Shown here: in pieces, positions 1-8,176 of the stretch
How the letters are laid out: each line of letters starts with the position of its first letter
Position numbering within the stretch: the stretch's first letter is position 1
Assembly (NCBI RefSeq): GCF_004364155.1
Contig: NZ_SOAZ01000004.1
Span: forward strand, 62,001 to 126,000
Reading direction: 5' to 3'
DNA length: 64,000 bases
Source: Fonticella tunisiensis
Lineage (GTDB): Bacteria > Bacillota > Clostridia > Clostridiales > Caloramatoraceae
Position numbers and translations under genes: made by a program
Notes under the pieces: model-generated
The model's input: the letters and a program-made list of their open reading frames with translations, nothing else
Databases searched by the model: none
What the model was told of the DNA's origin: nothing

Positions 1-1
1 A

Positions 2-439
2 ATGGGGGGAACAGCCCTTGCAGAGGGTATAGGAGAAGTGTTAACCCCCCTAAAGCCCTTCGAAGCATGGTGCGTTGTTGCAAAGCCCAACATCTCCGTA
101 TCTACAAAGGAGGTTTATAGAAGCCTCAGGCTCGATGAAATAACAAGGCATCCTGAAACGACGAGGATAATTGACTATATGGAAAGGGGCAATATAGAGG
201 GTGTTGCAGAAAATATGGTTAATGTTCTTGAAACTGTAACCATAAAAAGGCATCCGGTGATTTTTGAAATAAAGAACATAATGATGGAATTTCATGCCCT
301 TGGAAGCCTTATGAGCGGAAGCGGGCCAACGGTATTTGGGCTGTTTAAGGATAAGGGTAAAGCGGAGATATGCTATAACAGGTTAAGGGATTATCTCAAG
401 GAAGTATATTTAGTAAGAACCTTCAATGGAGAGGTGTAA
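2..439 (+). CDS. ispE: 4-diphosphocytidyl-2-C-methyl-D-erythritol kinase, C-terminal part
   Basis: This is the last 145 codons of a GHMP-family kinase; the start lies before the window. IspE phosphorylates CDP-methylerythritol in the cytosolic non-mevalonate isoprenoid pathway. The supporting features are a glycine-rich GGTALAEGIGE-type stretch at the cut end, the proline-rich KPFEAWCVVAKPNISVST segment (IspE proteins have a similar 'KP..v.vsT' strand) and the C-terminal GHMP signature LMSGSGPTVFG near residue 105. Complete family members are about 280-290 residues, so roughly half is visible. The next gene starts 5 nt after its stop, suggesting one transcript. Identity is good but rests on half a protein. 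Confidence 0.85.
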   Translation: MGGTALAEGIGEVLTPLKPFEAWCVVAKPNISVSTKEVYRSLRLDEITRHPETTRIIDYMERGNIEGVAENMVNVLETVTIKRHPVIFEIKNIMMEFHALGSLMSGSGPTVFGLFKDKGKAEICYNRLRDYLKEVYLVRTFNGEV

Positions 440-444
440 CAAAT

Positions 445-1179
445 ATGAATGCAGTGATTCTTGCCGGGGACCGGGGAGAAAATGGGGTTCCCAAGGCCCT
501 TATAAAAATAGCCTCCAGGTATATGGTGGAATATGTAATAGAGTCCCTTAGAAACTCAGGCTGCATCAACAGGGTTTACATAGTTGGCGATAAAATAATA
601 AAGGAAAAAGTAGGCCATCTTGTGGACGGATGGGTAGATTCCGAGGGTGATATATTGAAAAATATAAAAAAGGGGATTCATGAACTCGGGGAATATAACA
701 AGCCTTGTTTAATATGTACCTGCGACATCCCAATGGTAAAGGGCGAGGCTATAAGGGATTTTGCCCTAAGATGTGAAGCCCTTGATATTGATGTTGGTTA
801 TCCTATCATAGATAAGAAGCTTAACGATGAGAAATATCCTGAGGTAAAAAGAACCTATGTTAAGATGAGGGAAGGAACCTTTACTGGAGGGAATATCATA
901 TATATCAATCCACAGGTTGTTGATAAATTTACTAAAAAAATTGAGAAATTTGTGGAATACAGAAAAAAACCCTTTAAAATGGGAAGGGAGCTTGGGATAA
1001 TCTTTCTCATAAAGCTTGTCCTTGGCATACTTTCAATTTCATCCGTTGAATTAAAGGTATGGAAGATGTTTGGAATTAGGGGAAGTGCTATAATAACAAG
1101 CTATCCCGAAATTGGAAACGATGTGGATAAGCCATCCGATATCGAATTTGTAAATAAATATTTAGGAGATTCGGCTTAA
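445..1179 (+). CDS. MobA-like nucleotidyltransferase family protein
   Basis: This 244-residue protein has the N-terminal nucleotide-binding start of the NTP-transferase fold (MNAVILAGDRGENGVPKAL: an LAG loop followed by the PKAL segment), a CTCDIPMV motif near residue 92 that corresponds to the metal-binding aspartate strand, and a GGNIIYINP segment near residue 152. MobA, IspD and GlmU relatives transfer a nucleotide to a small molecule. The loop reads LAGDRGE rather than the usual LAGGxGxR, so the substrate is unclear. It is probably cotranscribed with ispE (5-nt gap) and ends at a strong terminator. Genes of this kind often follow ispE in clostridia; the function is unknown to me. Confidence 0.75.
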   Translation: MNAVILAGDRGENGVPKALIKIASRYMVEYVIESLRNSGCINRVYIVGDKIIKEKVGHLVDGWVDSEGDILKNIKKGIHELGEYNKPCLICTCDIPMVKGEAIRDFALRCEALDIDVGYPIIDKKLNDEKYPEVKRTYVKMREGTFTGGNIIYINPQVVDKFTKKIEKFVEYRKKPFKMGRELGIIFLIKLVLGILSISSVELKVWKMFGIRGSAIITSYPEIGNDVDKPSDIEFVNKYLGDSA

Positions 1180-1220
1180 AAGGGGTCCCATATATCATAA
1201 GATATGGGATCCCTTTTTAA
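1178..1220 (+). terminator. Intrinsic terminator after the ispE operon
   Basis: AAAGGGGTCCCATAT and ATATGGGATCCCTTTTT form a long stem ending in a T run, immediately after the stop codon of the nucleotidyltransferase gene. Confidence 0.85.
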
Positions 1221-1291
1221 TATTTCTAGCCAGCTGAATAAACGTGGCTTATTCTGTAAAAATTAAACTAAGAGAATATGGAGGTGTTCCT

Positions 1292-1504
1292 ATGGTGTCT
1301 GTTTTAAGATTCATCTCAAAGACTTTTGATTTAAACGTTTTAATATTATTTCTTTTGTCAAGCATTATCCTGCTGGGGTTTGATGCTAGATATTATAAAA
1401 AGAATAATGCAGTCAGGGAATACAAATCGGCAAGGTTTTTTGGATACTTTTACATAGCAGCAGGGATTTTACTTTATGTTATTGCAAGGAATATAAGGCT
1501 TTAG
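1292..1504 (+). CDS. Small two-TM membrane protein upstream of gerKA
   Basis: This gene encodes a 70-residue protein with two hydrophobic segments (about residues 12-30 and 48-66) separated by a short basic stretch (DARYYKKNNAVREYKSARFFG). I place the start at ATG 1292 because GGAGG at 1280-1284 is correctly spaced; a longer reading from 1244 has no such site. It ends 12 nt before gerKA and is probably the first gene of the germination operon. It resembles a small conserved clostridial family found in front of ger operons (CLC_0170-like, from memory). No biochemical role can be assigned; association with the germinant receptor in the spore membrane is inferred from position only. Confidence 0.6.
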   Translation: MVSVLRFISKTFDLNVLILFLLSSIILLGFDARYYKKNNAVREYKSARFFGYFYIAAGILLYVIARNIRL

Positions 1505-1516
1505 GGGTGATATATA

Positions 1517-3082
1517 TTGAAAATCCACAGAAGGAAGAGGGATAATGAAGTACTGCATGAACAGAAGTTTGAAAGCGCCACTACCATAAGTGAAATTATT
1601 GATGACAACATATCGAAGGTAAAGAATGCATTTATGGATTCAAACGATGTTGTCTTTAGGGAATTCAACATAGGAGGTCCGGAAGGCCACAGGATGTTTT
1701 TAAGCTATATAGATGGGATGGCCGATAAAATTCTATTAAACGACTTCGTATTAATGCCCCTTATGCTTAAAGCCAGGGAGGTTAAGCCGGACCTTGAGGA
1801 TATAAGAAATAGTCTAATAGATGCGACTAAGAATTCAGCTATGGCCGTTACTGATTTCAAAGAAGTTGATCAGATAGAAGATGCCCTTCTTGCTATTATG
1901 GCCGGGGAAACTGCGCTTTTTATTGATGGATATAATAAAGCTATAATAATTGCCACAAGGCTGTGGCCTGCCAGAAATACCAGCGAGCCATCGGCGGAAA
2001 CCGTTATAAGGGGGCCAAGGGACGGCTTTGTAGAGACGATAAGGTTTAACACTGCCCTTGTAAGGCGACGCATAAGGGACACCAGGTTTAAGGTTAAACA
2101 GATTCGTGTTGGAACAAGGTCAAAAACGGATATTGCCATAATGTATATCGATGATATAGTTGATAAAAGGGTACTTCAGAAGGTAGAAGAAAAGATCAAG
2201 TCAATAAACATTGATGCTGTTCTTGACAGCGGGTATGTTCAGCAGTTTATAGAGGAAAAGCAGTTTACGCCCTTTCCGCAGATACAAACCACAGAAAGGC
2301 CGGATGTGGTTGCAGGTGCAGTTTACGAAGGAAGGGTTGCAATAATTGTGGATAACTCTCCCTTTGCCCTTATTGTTCCAACTACTTTAAATGCCTTCTT
2401 TCAATCGGCTGAGGATTATTACTCACGTTCAAGCATTACAACCTTTGTGAGGTTTTTAAGGCTGATGGTAGGTACCCTTTCCCTGGTTGCCCCTTCCCTC
2501 TATATTGCCTTAACATCCTATCATCCGGGAATAATTCCAAATAAGCTTATACTTTCAATTGCTGCAACCAGGGAGGGCATACCCTTTCCTGCTTTTATAG
2601 AAGCTATAATAATGGAACTTACCCTGGAGTTTTTAAGGGAAGCGGGTGTCAGGCTTCCAAGGCCAATAGGATCTACAATAGGTATTGTTGGCGGTATTGT
2701 AATAGGCCAGGCGGCAGTTTCGGCAGGAATTGTAAGTCCAATTATGGTTGTGGTCGTTGCCATAACTGCAATATCTTCCTTTGCCATTCCAAATTATGAA
2801 GTTGCTACAAGCTTCAGGCTTATAAGATTCATTCTCATGATACTTGGTGCCATCTACGGTCTTTATGGAGTTGTACTTGGATGTATGGCTACCCTTATAC
2901 ATCTGGTAAACTTAAAAAGCTTTGGTACTCCATACTTAGCACCAATGGCTCCTTTTTCAATGGAGGATATGAAGGATACATTCATATTGAAATTGCCCTG
3001 GAAGTATCTAAAGAAAAGACCGATACATCTTGATCCTGAGGATGTGTTAAGACAGGGAGGTGGAGAAGATGACTCCAAATGA
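1517..3082 (+). CDS. gerKA: Spore germination receptor A subunit (GerA/GerKA family)
   Basis: This is the A subunit of a nutrient germinant receptor in the inner spore membrane; A, B and C subunits together sense germinants. The 521 residues match the family size: a soluble N-terminal region (about 1-280) containing the typical GPRDGFVETIRFNTALVRRR segment near residue 165, then a membrane region with several hydrophobic stretches (about 310-450) including PFPAFIEAIIMELTLEFLREAG. The start is TTG at 1517 preceded by AGGGGTGA. It overlaps gerKB by a few codons, the usual translationally coupled order gerKA-gerKB-gerKC. Expression by sigma-G is expected from the family but I did not identify the promoter. 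Confidence 0.93.
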   Translation: MKIHRRKRDNEVLHEQKFESATTISEIIDDNISKVKNAFMDSNDVVFREFNIGGPEGHRMFLSYIDGMADKILLNDFVLMPLMLKAREVKPDLEDIRNSLIDATKNSAMAVTDFKEVDQIEDALLAIMAGETALFIDGYNKAIIIATRLWPARNTSEPSAETVIRGPRDGFVETIRFNTALVRRRIRDTRFKVKQIRVGTRSKTDIAIMYIDDIVDKRVLQKVEEKIKSINIDAVLDSGYVQQFIEEKQFTPFPQIQTTERPDVVAGAVYEGRVAIIVDNSPFALIVPTTLNAFFQSAEDYYSRSSITTFVRFLRLMVGTLSLVAPSLYIALTSYHPGIIPNKLILSIAATREGIPFPAFIEAIIMELTLEFLREAGVRLPRPIGSTIGIVGGIVIGQAAVSAGIVSPIMVVVVAITAISSFAIPNYEVATSFRLIRFILMILGAIYGLYGVVLGCMATLIHLVNLKSFGTPYLAPMAPFSMEDMKDTFILKLPWKYLKKRPIHLDPEDVLRQGGGEDDSK

Positions 3083-4175
3083 TGACAAAATATCAAGCAT
3101 ACAGCTTGGGGTATTCATATATAATACGATTTTAGGCGTTGGAATACTTACCCTTCCGGCTTCCCTTGCAAAGGAAGTTGAAGCAGGAGCCTGGGTTCTG
3201 GCTATATTATCGGGGCTGGTTAATATTATATTTATTTACTTTATGTGCAAGGTTGGGGAAAAATACAGCGAATACGGTTTTGCAGGTGCATTAAGAAGAC
3301 AATTTGGAAAGGTTTTTGGAACAATACTTGCAATACCAGTTCTTGTATATTTTGTGGTTTTCACAGCAATTGTTTTGAGAATTTTTGCAGAAACCATTAA
3401 ATTGTATTTACTTAGTAACACCCCCCTTGAGTTTATTATATTTCCCTTAATAATACTTGCAATTGTCCTTGCAAGAACAGGGGTTGAGCCTTCAGCAAGG
3501 TTCTTTGAGTCGGTAACTCCTTTGATAATCCTCATACTTGTATTTCTAATGTTTGTTGCACTGCCTAAAAGTGATTTTACCAATCTAAGGCCTGTTTTTT
3601 CAGTATCCCCTGTTAAATATATTACGGGCTTGAAATCTGGAGCCTTTGCATATTCAGGATATGAGATACTGCTTATAATTTTTCCATTTTTAAGAAAGCC
3701 CGAAAAGGCCTTTAAGGTCTCTTCAATAGCTTTAATTATTATAACTTTGTTTTACACAATAATAGTTATGGAGACCCTTGCGAAGTTTGGCTCAAGGGAA
3801 ACAGCCTCTTTAATATATCCAACCGTAAACCTTATTAAGGCCTCGGAGATTCCGGGAGGGTTTATAGAAAGACTTGAGGGATTGCTTATGGCCCTCTGGG
3901 TGATTTTTGTTTTTACAACAGTTGTATCTACTATGTACGGAGCATCTGTAATAGGAGGAGATATTTTAAATCAGAAAGAGAAAAAACATATCGTATCCAT
4001 ATTTCTGCCTCTTATATATATTTTATCTTTAACAGGAGAGAGCGTTGTAGAGCTTTTTAAAATGAGCGATACCTTAACTATCTACCTTGGAACCTACACA
4101 ATAATAATAGTACCAATTATCATGTTTATAGCTTCCCTGCTTGACAGGAAGGGAGGGAAGAAAGGTGAAGCATAA
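3069..4175 (+). CDS. gerKB: Spore germination receptor B subunit (GerAB/GerKB family)
   Basis: This 368-residue polytopic protein has about ten hydrophobic helices and belongs to the APC-superfamily GerAB/YndE group, the membrane subunit of the germinant receptor that binds or gates the germinant signal. The N-terminal helix carries the family-like stretch IYNTILGVGILTLPASLAKE. I chose ATG 3069, which follows GGAGGTGGAG at ideal spacing; the in-frame GTG at 3060 lies inside that site. It overlaps the end of gerKA and its 3' end overlaps the gerKC start. Together these give a three-subunit receptor operon. Confidence 0.93.
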   Translation: MTPNDDKISSIQLGVFIYNTILGVGILTLPASLAKEVEAGAWVLAILSGLVNIIFIYFMCKVGEKYSEYGFAGALRRQFGKVFGTILAIPVLVYFVVFTAIVLRIFAETIKLYLLSNTPLEFIIFPLIILAIVLARTGVEPSARFFESVTPLIILILVFLMFVALPKSDFTNLRPVFSVSPVKYITGLKSGAFAYSGYEILLIIFPFLRKPEKAFKVSSIALIIITLFYTIIVMETLAKFGSRETASLIYPTVNLIKASEIPGGFIERLEGLLMALWVIFVFTTVVSTMYGASVIGGDILNQKEKKHIVSIFLPLIYILSLTGESVVELFKMSDTLTIYLGTYTIIIVPIIMFIASLLDRKGGKKGEA

Positions 4176-5337
4176 AAGGGGATTAATTTGTATATTAATA
4201 CTTACACTTCTTTTCACTTCTGGATGCTGGGATAAAATTGAACTTGAGCAAAGGGTATTTATAACTGCCATGTTGATCGATTTAAATGAAGAAGATAAGG
4301 AAAATAAACCAATAGGCAGCACTGGAGCCTTTAATGATGATATGCCAGAGAAGCTGAAAATTACATTTGGTATGGCAAATCCCAGCAAAATACAGGAAGG
4401 GGAAAATGCTTTTTTGATAAGAAGCGTAACAAGCGTAAACGCTACTAAGGCCGTTGAGAAGTTGGCCACGATGACATCCAGGGTGCCGTTTTATGGTCAA
4501 TTGAGATTAGTAATTCTTACGGAAAGATTGGTAAGGAATAAGGAAACCTTTAAGGAAATACTCGATCATATAGAGAGAGATGCAGTAATAAATAGTCTGG
4601 CGAAGGTTGTAATCTTTACTGGAAATCCTGAGGAAGCTTTTGAAATAGATCCTAAGCTTGAAATTTTAAACTCAGTCTATGTGACCGGCATAATGGATAA
4701 CTCTAAAATAACATCCGAAACGACAGATATGACCTTAACTGAACTCCTGTCATCAATAAGAAATAACGATGGGTTAGCAGCGGTTCCCCTTCTGGAAGTT
4801 AGGCCTCAGGATGGCAGAGGATTTGAAATAAACAGGCTTGCCCTTATTAAGGATTACAGCCTTTTAGATTATCTTGATACCAGATATGTAAGGACCTATA
4901 AGATAATGAACAGAAAGTTTAAAAACGGGAAAAAGGTTATCAACTATAAGGGTTTAGAGATACCGTTTGTTATTTATACAATGAATAGAGAGATATGGCT
5001 CGAAGAAGGAGGAGATAATCTCAAATACAGAGTAAAGGTTGAGGTTGAAGGGGATATCAAGGAATATTCATTTGAGGAAAACCTCTTTGAGACGAATACG
5101 CTAAAGGATATTCAGCAGAAAATTCAAGAGTCAATAAAAATGGAACTTCAGGAATCAACGAGATATTTTCAAAATGTTATAGGTGCCGATTACCTCGGGT
5201 TTGGCGATTATACAAACAAATACCATAACAGTGTTTATAAAAAATATAAAGAAAACTGGGATGAATCCTTTAAGAAAGCGGAAATAAGCTATGACGTAAA
5301 GGCAGATATCAGGAGAATAGGTCCCTCCAAGAAATAG
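4165..5337 (+). CDS. gerKC: Spore germination receptor C subunit, lipoprotein (GerAC/GerKC family)
   Basis: This 390-residue lipoprotein has a basic N-terminus, a hydrophobic segment and a lipobox ending LLFTSGC, directly followed by WDKIELEQR, the typical 'CWD..EL..' opening of GerAC proteins. The lipidated cysteine anchors it in the inner spore membrane beside GerKA and GerKB. GTG 4165 is taken as start because it gives a normal-length signal peptide and lies just after GGGAGGGAAGAAAG; the longer reading from 4141 would prepend eight charged residues. The gene overlaps gerKB by 11 nt and is followed by a strong terminator, closing the operon. Confidence 0.93.
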   Translation: MKHKRGLICILILTLLFTSGCWDKIELEQRVFITAMLIDLNEEDKENKPIGSTGAFNDDMPEKLKITFGMANPSKIQEGENAFLIRSVTSVNATKAVEKLATMTSRVPFYGQLRLVILTERLVRNKETFKEILDHIERDAVINSLAKVVIFTGNPEEAFEIDPKLEILNSVYVTGIMDNSKITSETTDMTLTELLSSIRNNDGLAAVPLLEVRPQDGRGFEINRLALIKDYSLLDYLDTRYVRTYKIMNRKFKNGKKVINYKGLEIPFVIYTMNREIWLEEGGDNLKYRVKVEVEGDIKEYSFEENLFETNTLKDIQQKIQESIKMELQESTRYFQNVIGADYLGFGDYTNKYHNSVYKKYKENWDESFKKAEISYDVKADIRRIGPSKK

Positions 5338-5376
5338 GTTTTTGAAAATTTCAAAAACCTATTTCTTTTTATGTTT
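5335..5376 (+). terminator. Intrinsic terminator of the gerK operon
   Basis: AATAGGTTTTTGAAA and TTTCAAAAACCTATT form a long perfect stem overlapping the gerKC stop codon, followed by TCTTTTT. Confidence 0.85.
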
Positions 5377-5479
5377 AAAAATTTTATTTATGGAAACACT
5401 TATAAATAATAAAAGAAATGGATTGCATATTCTATATTTCTATAAGTTGTTAAATACAATCGAGTTTGGGGGAATAGCC

Positions 5480-6217
5480 ATGAAGAAGTTATTAGTCGTT
5501 TTGCTTATCTTAGCGTCAGTTTTAACCTACAACAGTTTCACAAACAAATCTGTTTCGGCAAGTGGAATTAAGGACAAACTTATAAGGTTTCATGTCATTG
5601 CAAACAGCGACCTCGACGGCGATCAGGAGGTAAAGCTTAAGGTTAGGGATGCTATTTTAAAGGCCATAGGCCCAAGGCTTGAGAAGTCATCCTCAAGGGA
5701 TGAGTCGCTTGCTATATTAAACAGGAGCCTTCCAGAGATTGAAAGGATAGCAAACGATATTCTGATTAAAGAGGGAAAGCCCTATAGGGCTAAGGCGGTG
5801 CTTGGGGATTTTAACTTTCCTGTTAAAACCTATAATTCAATAACGCTTCCGGCGGGAGAGTATAAGGCACTGAGGGTTGTACTTGGCAAAGGTGATGGGA
5901 AAAATTGGTGGTGTGTTATGTTTCCACCCCTCTGTTTCATAGACATAACCAGGGGTTATACATCTGAAAAAACAGATGAGGAGCTCAAAAAAGTGTTAAA
6001 GGATGAGGAAGTAGAGAGTATAACTGCATTTAAACAGCAGACGGAGAAGAAAGAAGTTGTATCAAATAACTCAAAGGGCCAGTTGCAGAGCAGGGAGATT
6101 TCAAGCAAATCCTCTGAAGAAAAAGTTAAGCAGATAAGTGAAAATAAGGTTGAGTTCAGGTTTAAAACTGTGGACTTTCTCAAATCCACAATTGAAAAGA
6201 TAAGGGATATGTTTTAA
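5480..6217 (+). CDS. spoIIR: Stage II sporulation protein R
   Basis: SpoIIR is the secreted forespore signal that triggers SpoIIGA to process pro-sigma-E in the mother cell. The 245-residue protein has an N-terminal signal sequence (MKKLLVVLLILASVLTYNSF) followed by the family hallmark IRFHVIANSDLDGDQ and VKLKVRDAILK near residue 35, and a WWCVMFPPLCFID segment near residue 140. The start ATG 5480 follows TTTGGGGGAAT. The C-terminal 80 residues are charged and low-complexity. It stands alone between two terminators. Sigma-F control is expected for the family, not demonstrated here. Confidence 0.93.
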   Translation: MKKLLVVLLILASVLTYNSFTNKSVSASGIKDKLIRFHVIANSDLDGDQEVKLKVRDAILKAIGPRLEKSSSRDESLAILNRSLPEIERIANDILIKEGKPYRAKAVLGDFNFPVKTYNSITLPAGEYKALRVVLGKGDGKNWWCVMFPPLCFIDITRGYTSEKTDEELKKVLKDEEVESITAFKQQTEKKEVVSNNSKGQLQSREISSKSSEEKVKQISENKVEFRFKTVDFLKSTIEKIRDMF

Positions 6218-6239
6218 GTCATTGCCTAAAGATAATTAA

Positions 6240-6312
6240 AAGTTCCAGGGTGTAGGGTGTATAAGAAACTTATAGCTTGTCATACACCTCTAACTTGGGG
6301 CTTTTTTAATTT
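6240..6312 (+). terminator. Intrinsic terminator after spoIIR
   Basis: GGTGTAT (about 6255) pairs with ATACACC (about 6283) inside a larger imperfect hairpin that ends in GGGGCTTTTTT. Confidence 0.65.
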
Positions 6313-6386
6313 TAAAGAATAAAAATACTTTTTTTACAAAAAATATTTATAGAGTTTTACTTAAAACACGTTAAGGGGGTAATTAT

Positions 6387-7742
6387 ATGTTTAAGAAGAG
6401 AGCGGTGCTGGCAATTATAGTTTCCATTATTATTGCAGGCTCTACCACCTTTGGAACCCTTATGTACCTTGAGTCTAGGGATTATAGAAACGTTCTCCAA
6501 AGCCAGTATGAAAGATCCCTATACAATCTTGTATCGGATGTCGAGCAGATACAGGTATCCATGTCAAAAATACCTGTAAGTGCATCGCAGAAGCAGAGTC
6601 TTCTTATGTTTGCAGATGTCTGGAGGCAGGCAAATGCGGCCCAGGAGAGGCTAAACTCCCTGCCTATATCAAACGCTGCACTTCAGGATGTAAGTAAATA
6701 TCTTTCCCAGGTTGGAGATTTTTGCTATGCCCTTTTAAAAGCAGCCAACAGAGGGGAAAGCCTTACACAGACTGAATGGAACAATTTTGATAAACTTAAA
6801 AGCTATTCACAGTATTTAAGTACTCAAATCCACGCACTGGAACAGGATGTATCACAGGGAAGAATGGACTGGGGAGAGATAAGGACTGCAGGAAAGGAAA
6901 TATTTGAAAAGAGGCTTCAAAATTCAGTTGAAACGAAATTTGAACAAATTGCAGAATCTATGCAGAAGTATCCAACTCTTATATATGACGGCCCCTTTTC
7001 TGAAAATGTACTTAATATAAAGCCGAGGGTTTTATCGGAAAAGGAAATAAGCCTTGGTAAGGCCAAGGAAATTGCTGCAAACATACTTGGTAAGGATAAA
7101 GTTGAGAGCATAAGCCAGTACAGCGATAAAAAGGGAGAAAGAATACCCGCCTATGCATTATCAGTTAAAATGAAGGGCAGAAGGGACGGAGAAGTCAACA
7201 TAGATATAAGCAAAAATGGAGGGCATGTAGTATATATGCTGGACTCCAGGGATGTTAATGAAGATAAAATAGGCATGAAGGCAGCAGTAGAAAGAGGTAG
7301 AAAATTTTTGGAGTCAATTGGTTATAGGGATATGATACCTACGTTTTCCCTGAAGTATGACAGCACAGCCCTTGTAAACTACGTATATGTCGATGGAAAA
7401 CATGTAGTCTATCCGGATCAAATTAAACTTAAGATCGCACTTGACAATGGGGATATAGTAGGTATTGAATCGCAGCATTACCTGATTGCCCACTATGACA
7501 GGGATATACCGAATCCAAGGATAACTCCGGAAGAGGCAAGGAAAAATGTAAGCCAGAAGCTTAACATCAGAAACGTAAGGTTAGCTGTAATACCTATGGA
7601 ATCGTTGAGGGAGGTATACTGCTATGAGTTTTATGGTGATTATGATGGTGAAAAATACATAGTTTATATAAATTCTCAGGATGGAAATGAGGAAAGGATA
7701 CTTAAGATAATGGATACGCCAAACGGTGAACTTACGATGTAA
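6387..7742 (+). CDS. ypeB: Germination protein YpeB
   Basis: YpeB is needed to localise and stabilise the cortex-lytic enzyme SleB in the spore and to control its activity during germination. The 451-residue protein starts with a membrane anchor (AVLAIIVSIIIAGSTTFGTL), continues with a helical region rich in Gln (about 30-200) and ends with repeated PepSY-like segments (for example EKEISLGKAKEIAANILG near 215 and ITPEEARKNVSQKLN near 380), matching the family layout. The start ATG 6387 follows AAGGGGGT. In Bacillus ypeB follows sleB; here its upstream neighbour is spoIIR and no sleB is visible in the window. Confidence 0.9.
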   Translation: MFKKRAVLAIIVSIIIAGSTTFGTLMYLESRDYRNVLQSQYERSLYNLVSDVEQIQVSMSKIPVSASQKQSLLMFADVWRQANAAQERLNSLPISNAALQDVSKYLSQVGDFCYALLKAANRGESLTQTEWNNFDKLKSYSQYLSTQIHALEQDVSQGRMDWGEIRTAGKEIFEKRLQNSVETKFEQIAESMQKYPTLIYDGPFSENVLNIKPRVLSEKEISLGKAKEIAANILGKDKVESISQYSDKKGERIPAYALSVKMKGRRDGEVNIDISKNGGHVVYMLDSRDVNEDKIGMKAAVERGRKFLESIGYRDMIPTFSLKYDSTALVNYVYVDGKHVVYPDQIKLKIALDNGDIVGIESQHYLIAHYDRDIPNPRITPEEARKNVSQKLNIRNVRLAVIPMESLREVYCYEFYGDYDGEKYIVYINSQDGNEERILKIMDTPNGELTM

Positions 7743-7785
7743 ATATTACAAGGGATATCTTCTATCCAAGGGGGGAAAATAATAA

Positions 7786-7825
7786 TGGCAAGTAAATAGG
7801 GCAGCACATTTAGGTGGCTGCCCTG
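7786..7825 (+). other. Four-codon mini-ORF with a GC-rich hairpin
   Basis: A strong ribosome-binding site (AAGGGGGG at about 7769) precedes ATG GCA AGT AAA TAG (7786-7800). The stop codon runs into a perfect 8-bp hairpin, AGGGCAGC (7799-7806) with GCTGCCCT (7818-7825). There is no T run behind it, so it is not a clear terminator. It may be the remnant start of a lost SASP gene (SASPs often begin MAS..) or a leader of the SASP gene 60 nt downstream. Confidence 0.4.
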
Positions 7826-7883
7826 CAATTCCCGGCTAACTGATTTTTAATTTGAGTTGGTGAATTATAAAGGGGGTATTTTA

Positions 7884-8069
7884 ATGAGCAGACATAGAAG
7901 CATTATGTCAGACGAGTTAAAATACGAACTTGCCAGAGAGCTTGGAGTTGGCGATATAGTAAGGTCTGATGGTTGGGGAGGAGTATCCTCAAGAAATTGT
8001 GGGAACATGGTGGCCGCTGCAATAAGATATGCAGAAAGGGCCTTTGAACAACAGAATAACTTAAGATAA
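7884..8069 (+). CDS. Alpha/beta-type small acid-soluble spore protein
   Basis: This 61-residue protein matches alpha/beta SASPs, which coat spore DNA and protect it from UV and heat. Visible family features are the germination-protease region ELARELGVGD (residues 13-22) and the C-terminal block GWGGVSSRNCGNMVAAAIRYAE (a GxxGxxxSRxxG-type motif, about residues 31-52). It has the divergent spacing seen in some clostridial SASPs, and the central region is shorter than in classic SspA/SspB. The start ATG 7884 follows AAAGGGGGT; ten codons upstream lack a ribosome site. It is monocistronic with its own terminator. Confidence 0.85.
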   Translation: MSRHRSIMSDELKYELARELGVGDIVRSDGWGGVSSRNCGNMVAAAIRYAERAFEQQNNLR

Positions 8070-8073
8070 ATAT

Positions 8074-8098
8074 GCTGGCCTTTGGCCAGCTTCTTTTA
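8074..8098 (+). terminator. Intrinsic terminator of the SASP gene
   Basis: GCTGGCC-TTT-GGCCAGC forms a perfect 7-bp stem followed by TTCTTTT. Confidence 0.85.
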
Positions 8099-8176
8099 TG
8101 TTTAACTATTAAATATTTACAAAGAATATATATTAGTTTAATATAATTTAGATGGAGGCAAAAGGAGTTGAAAAAC

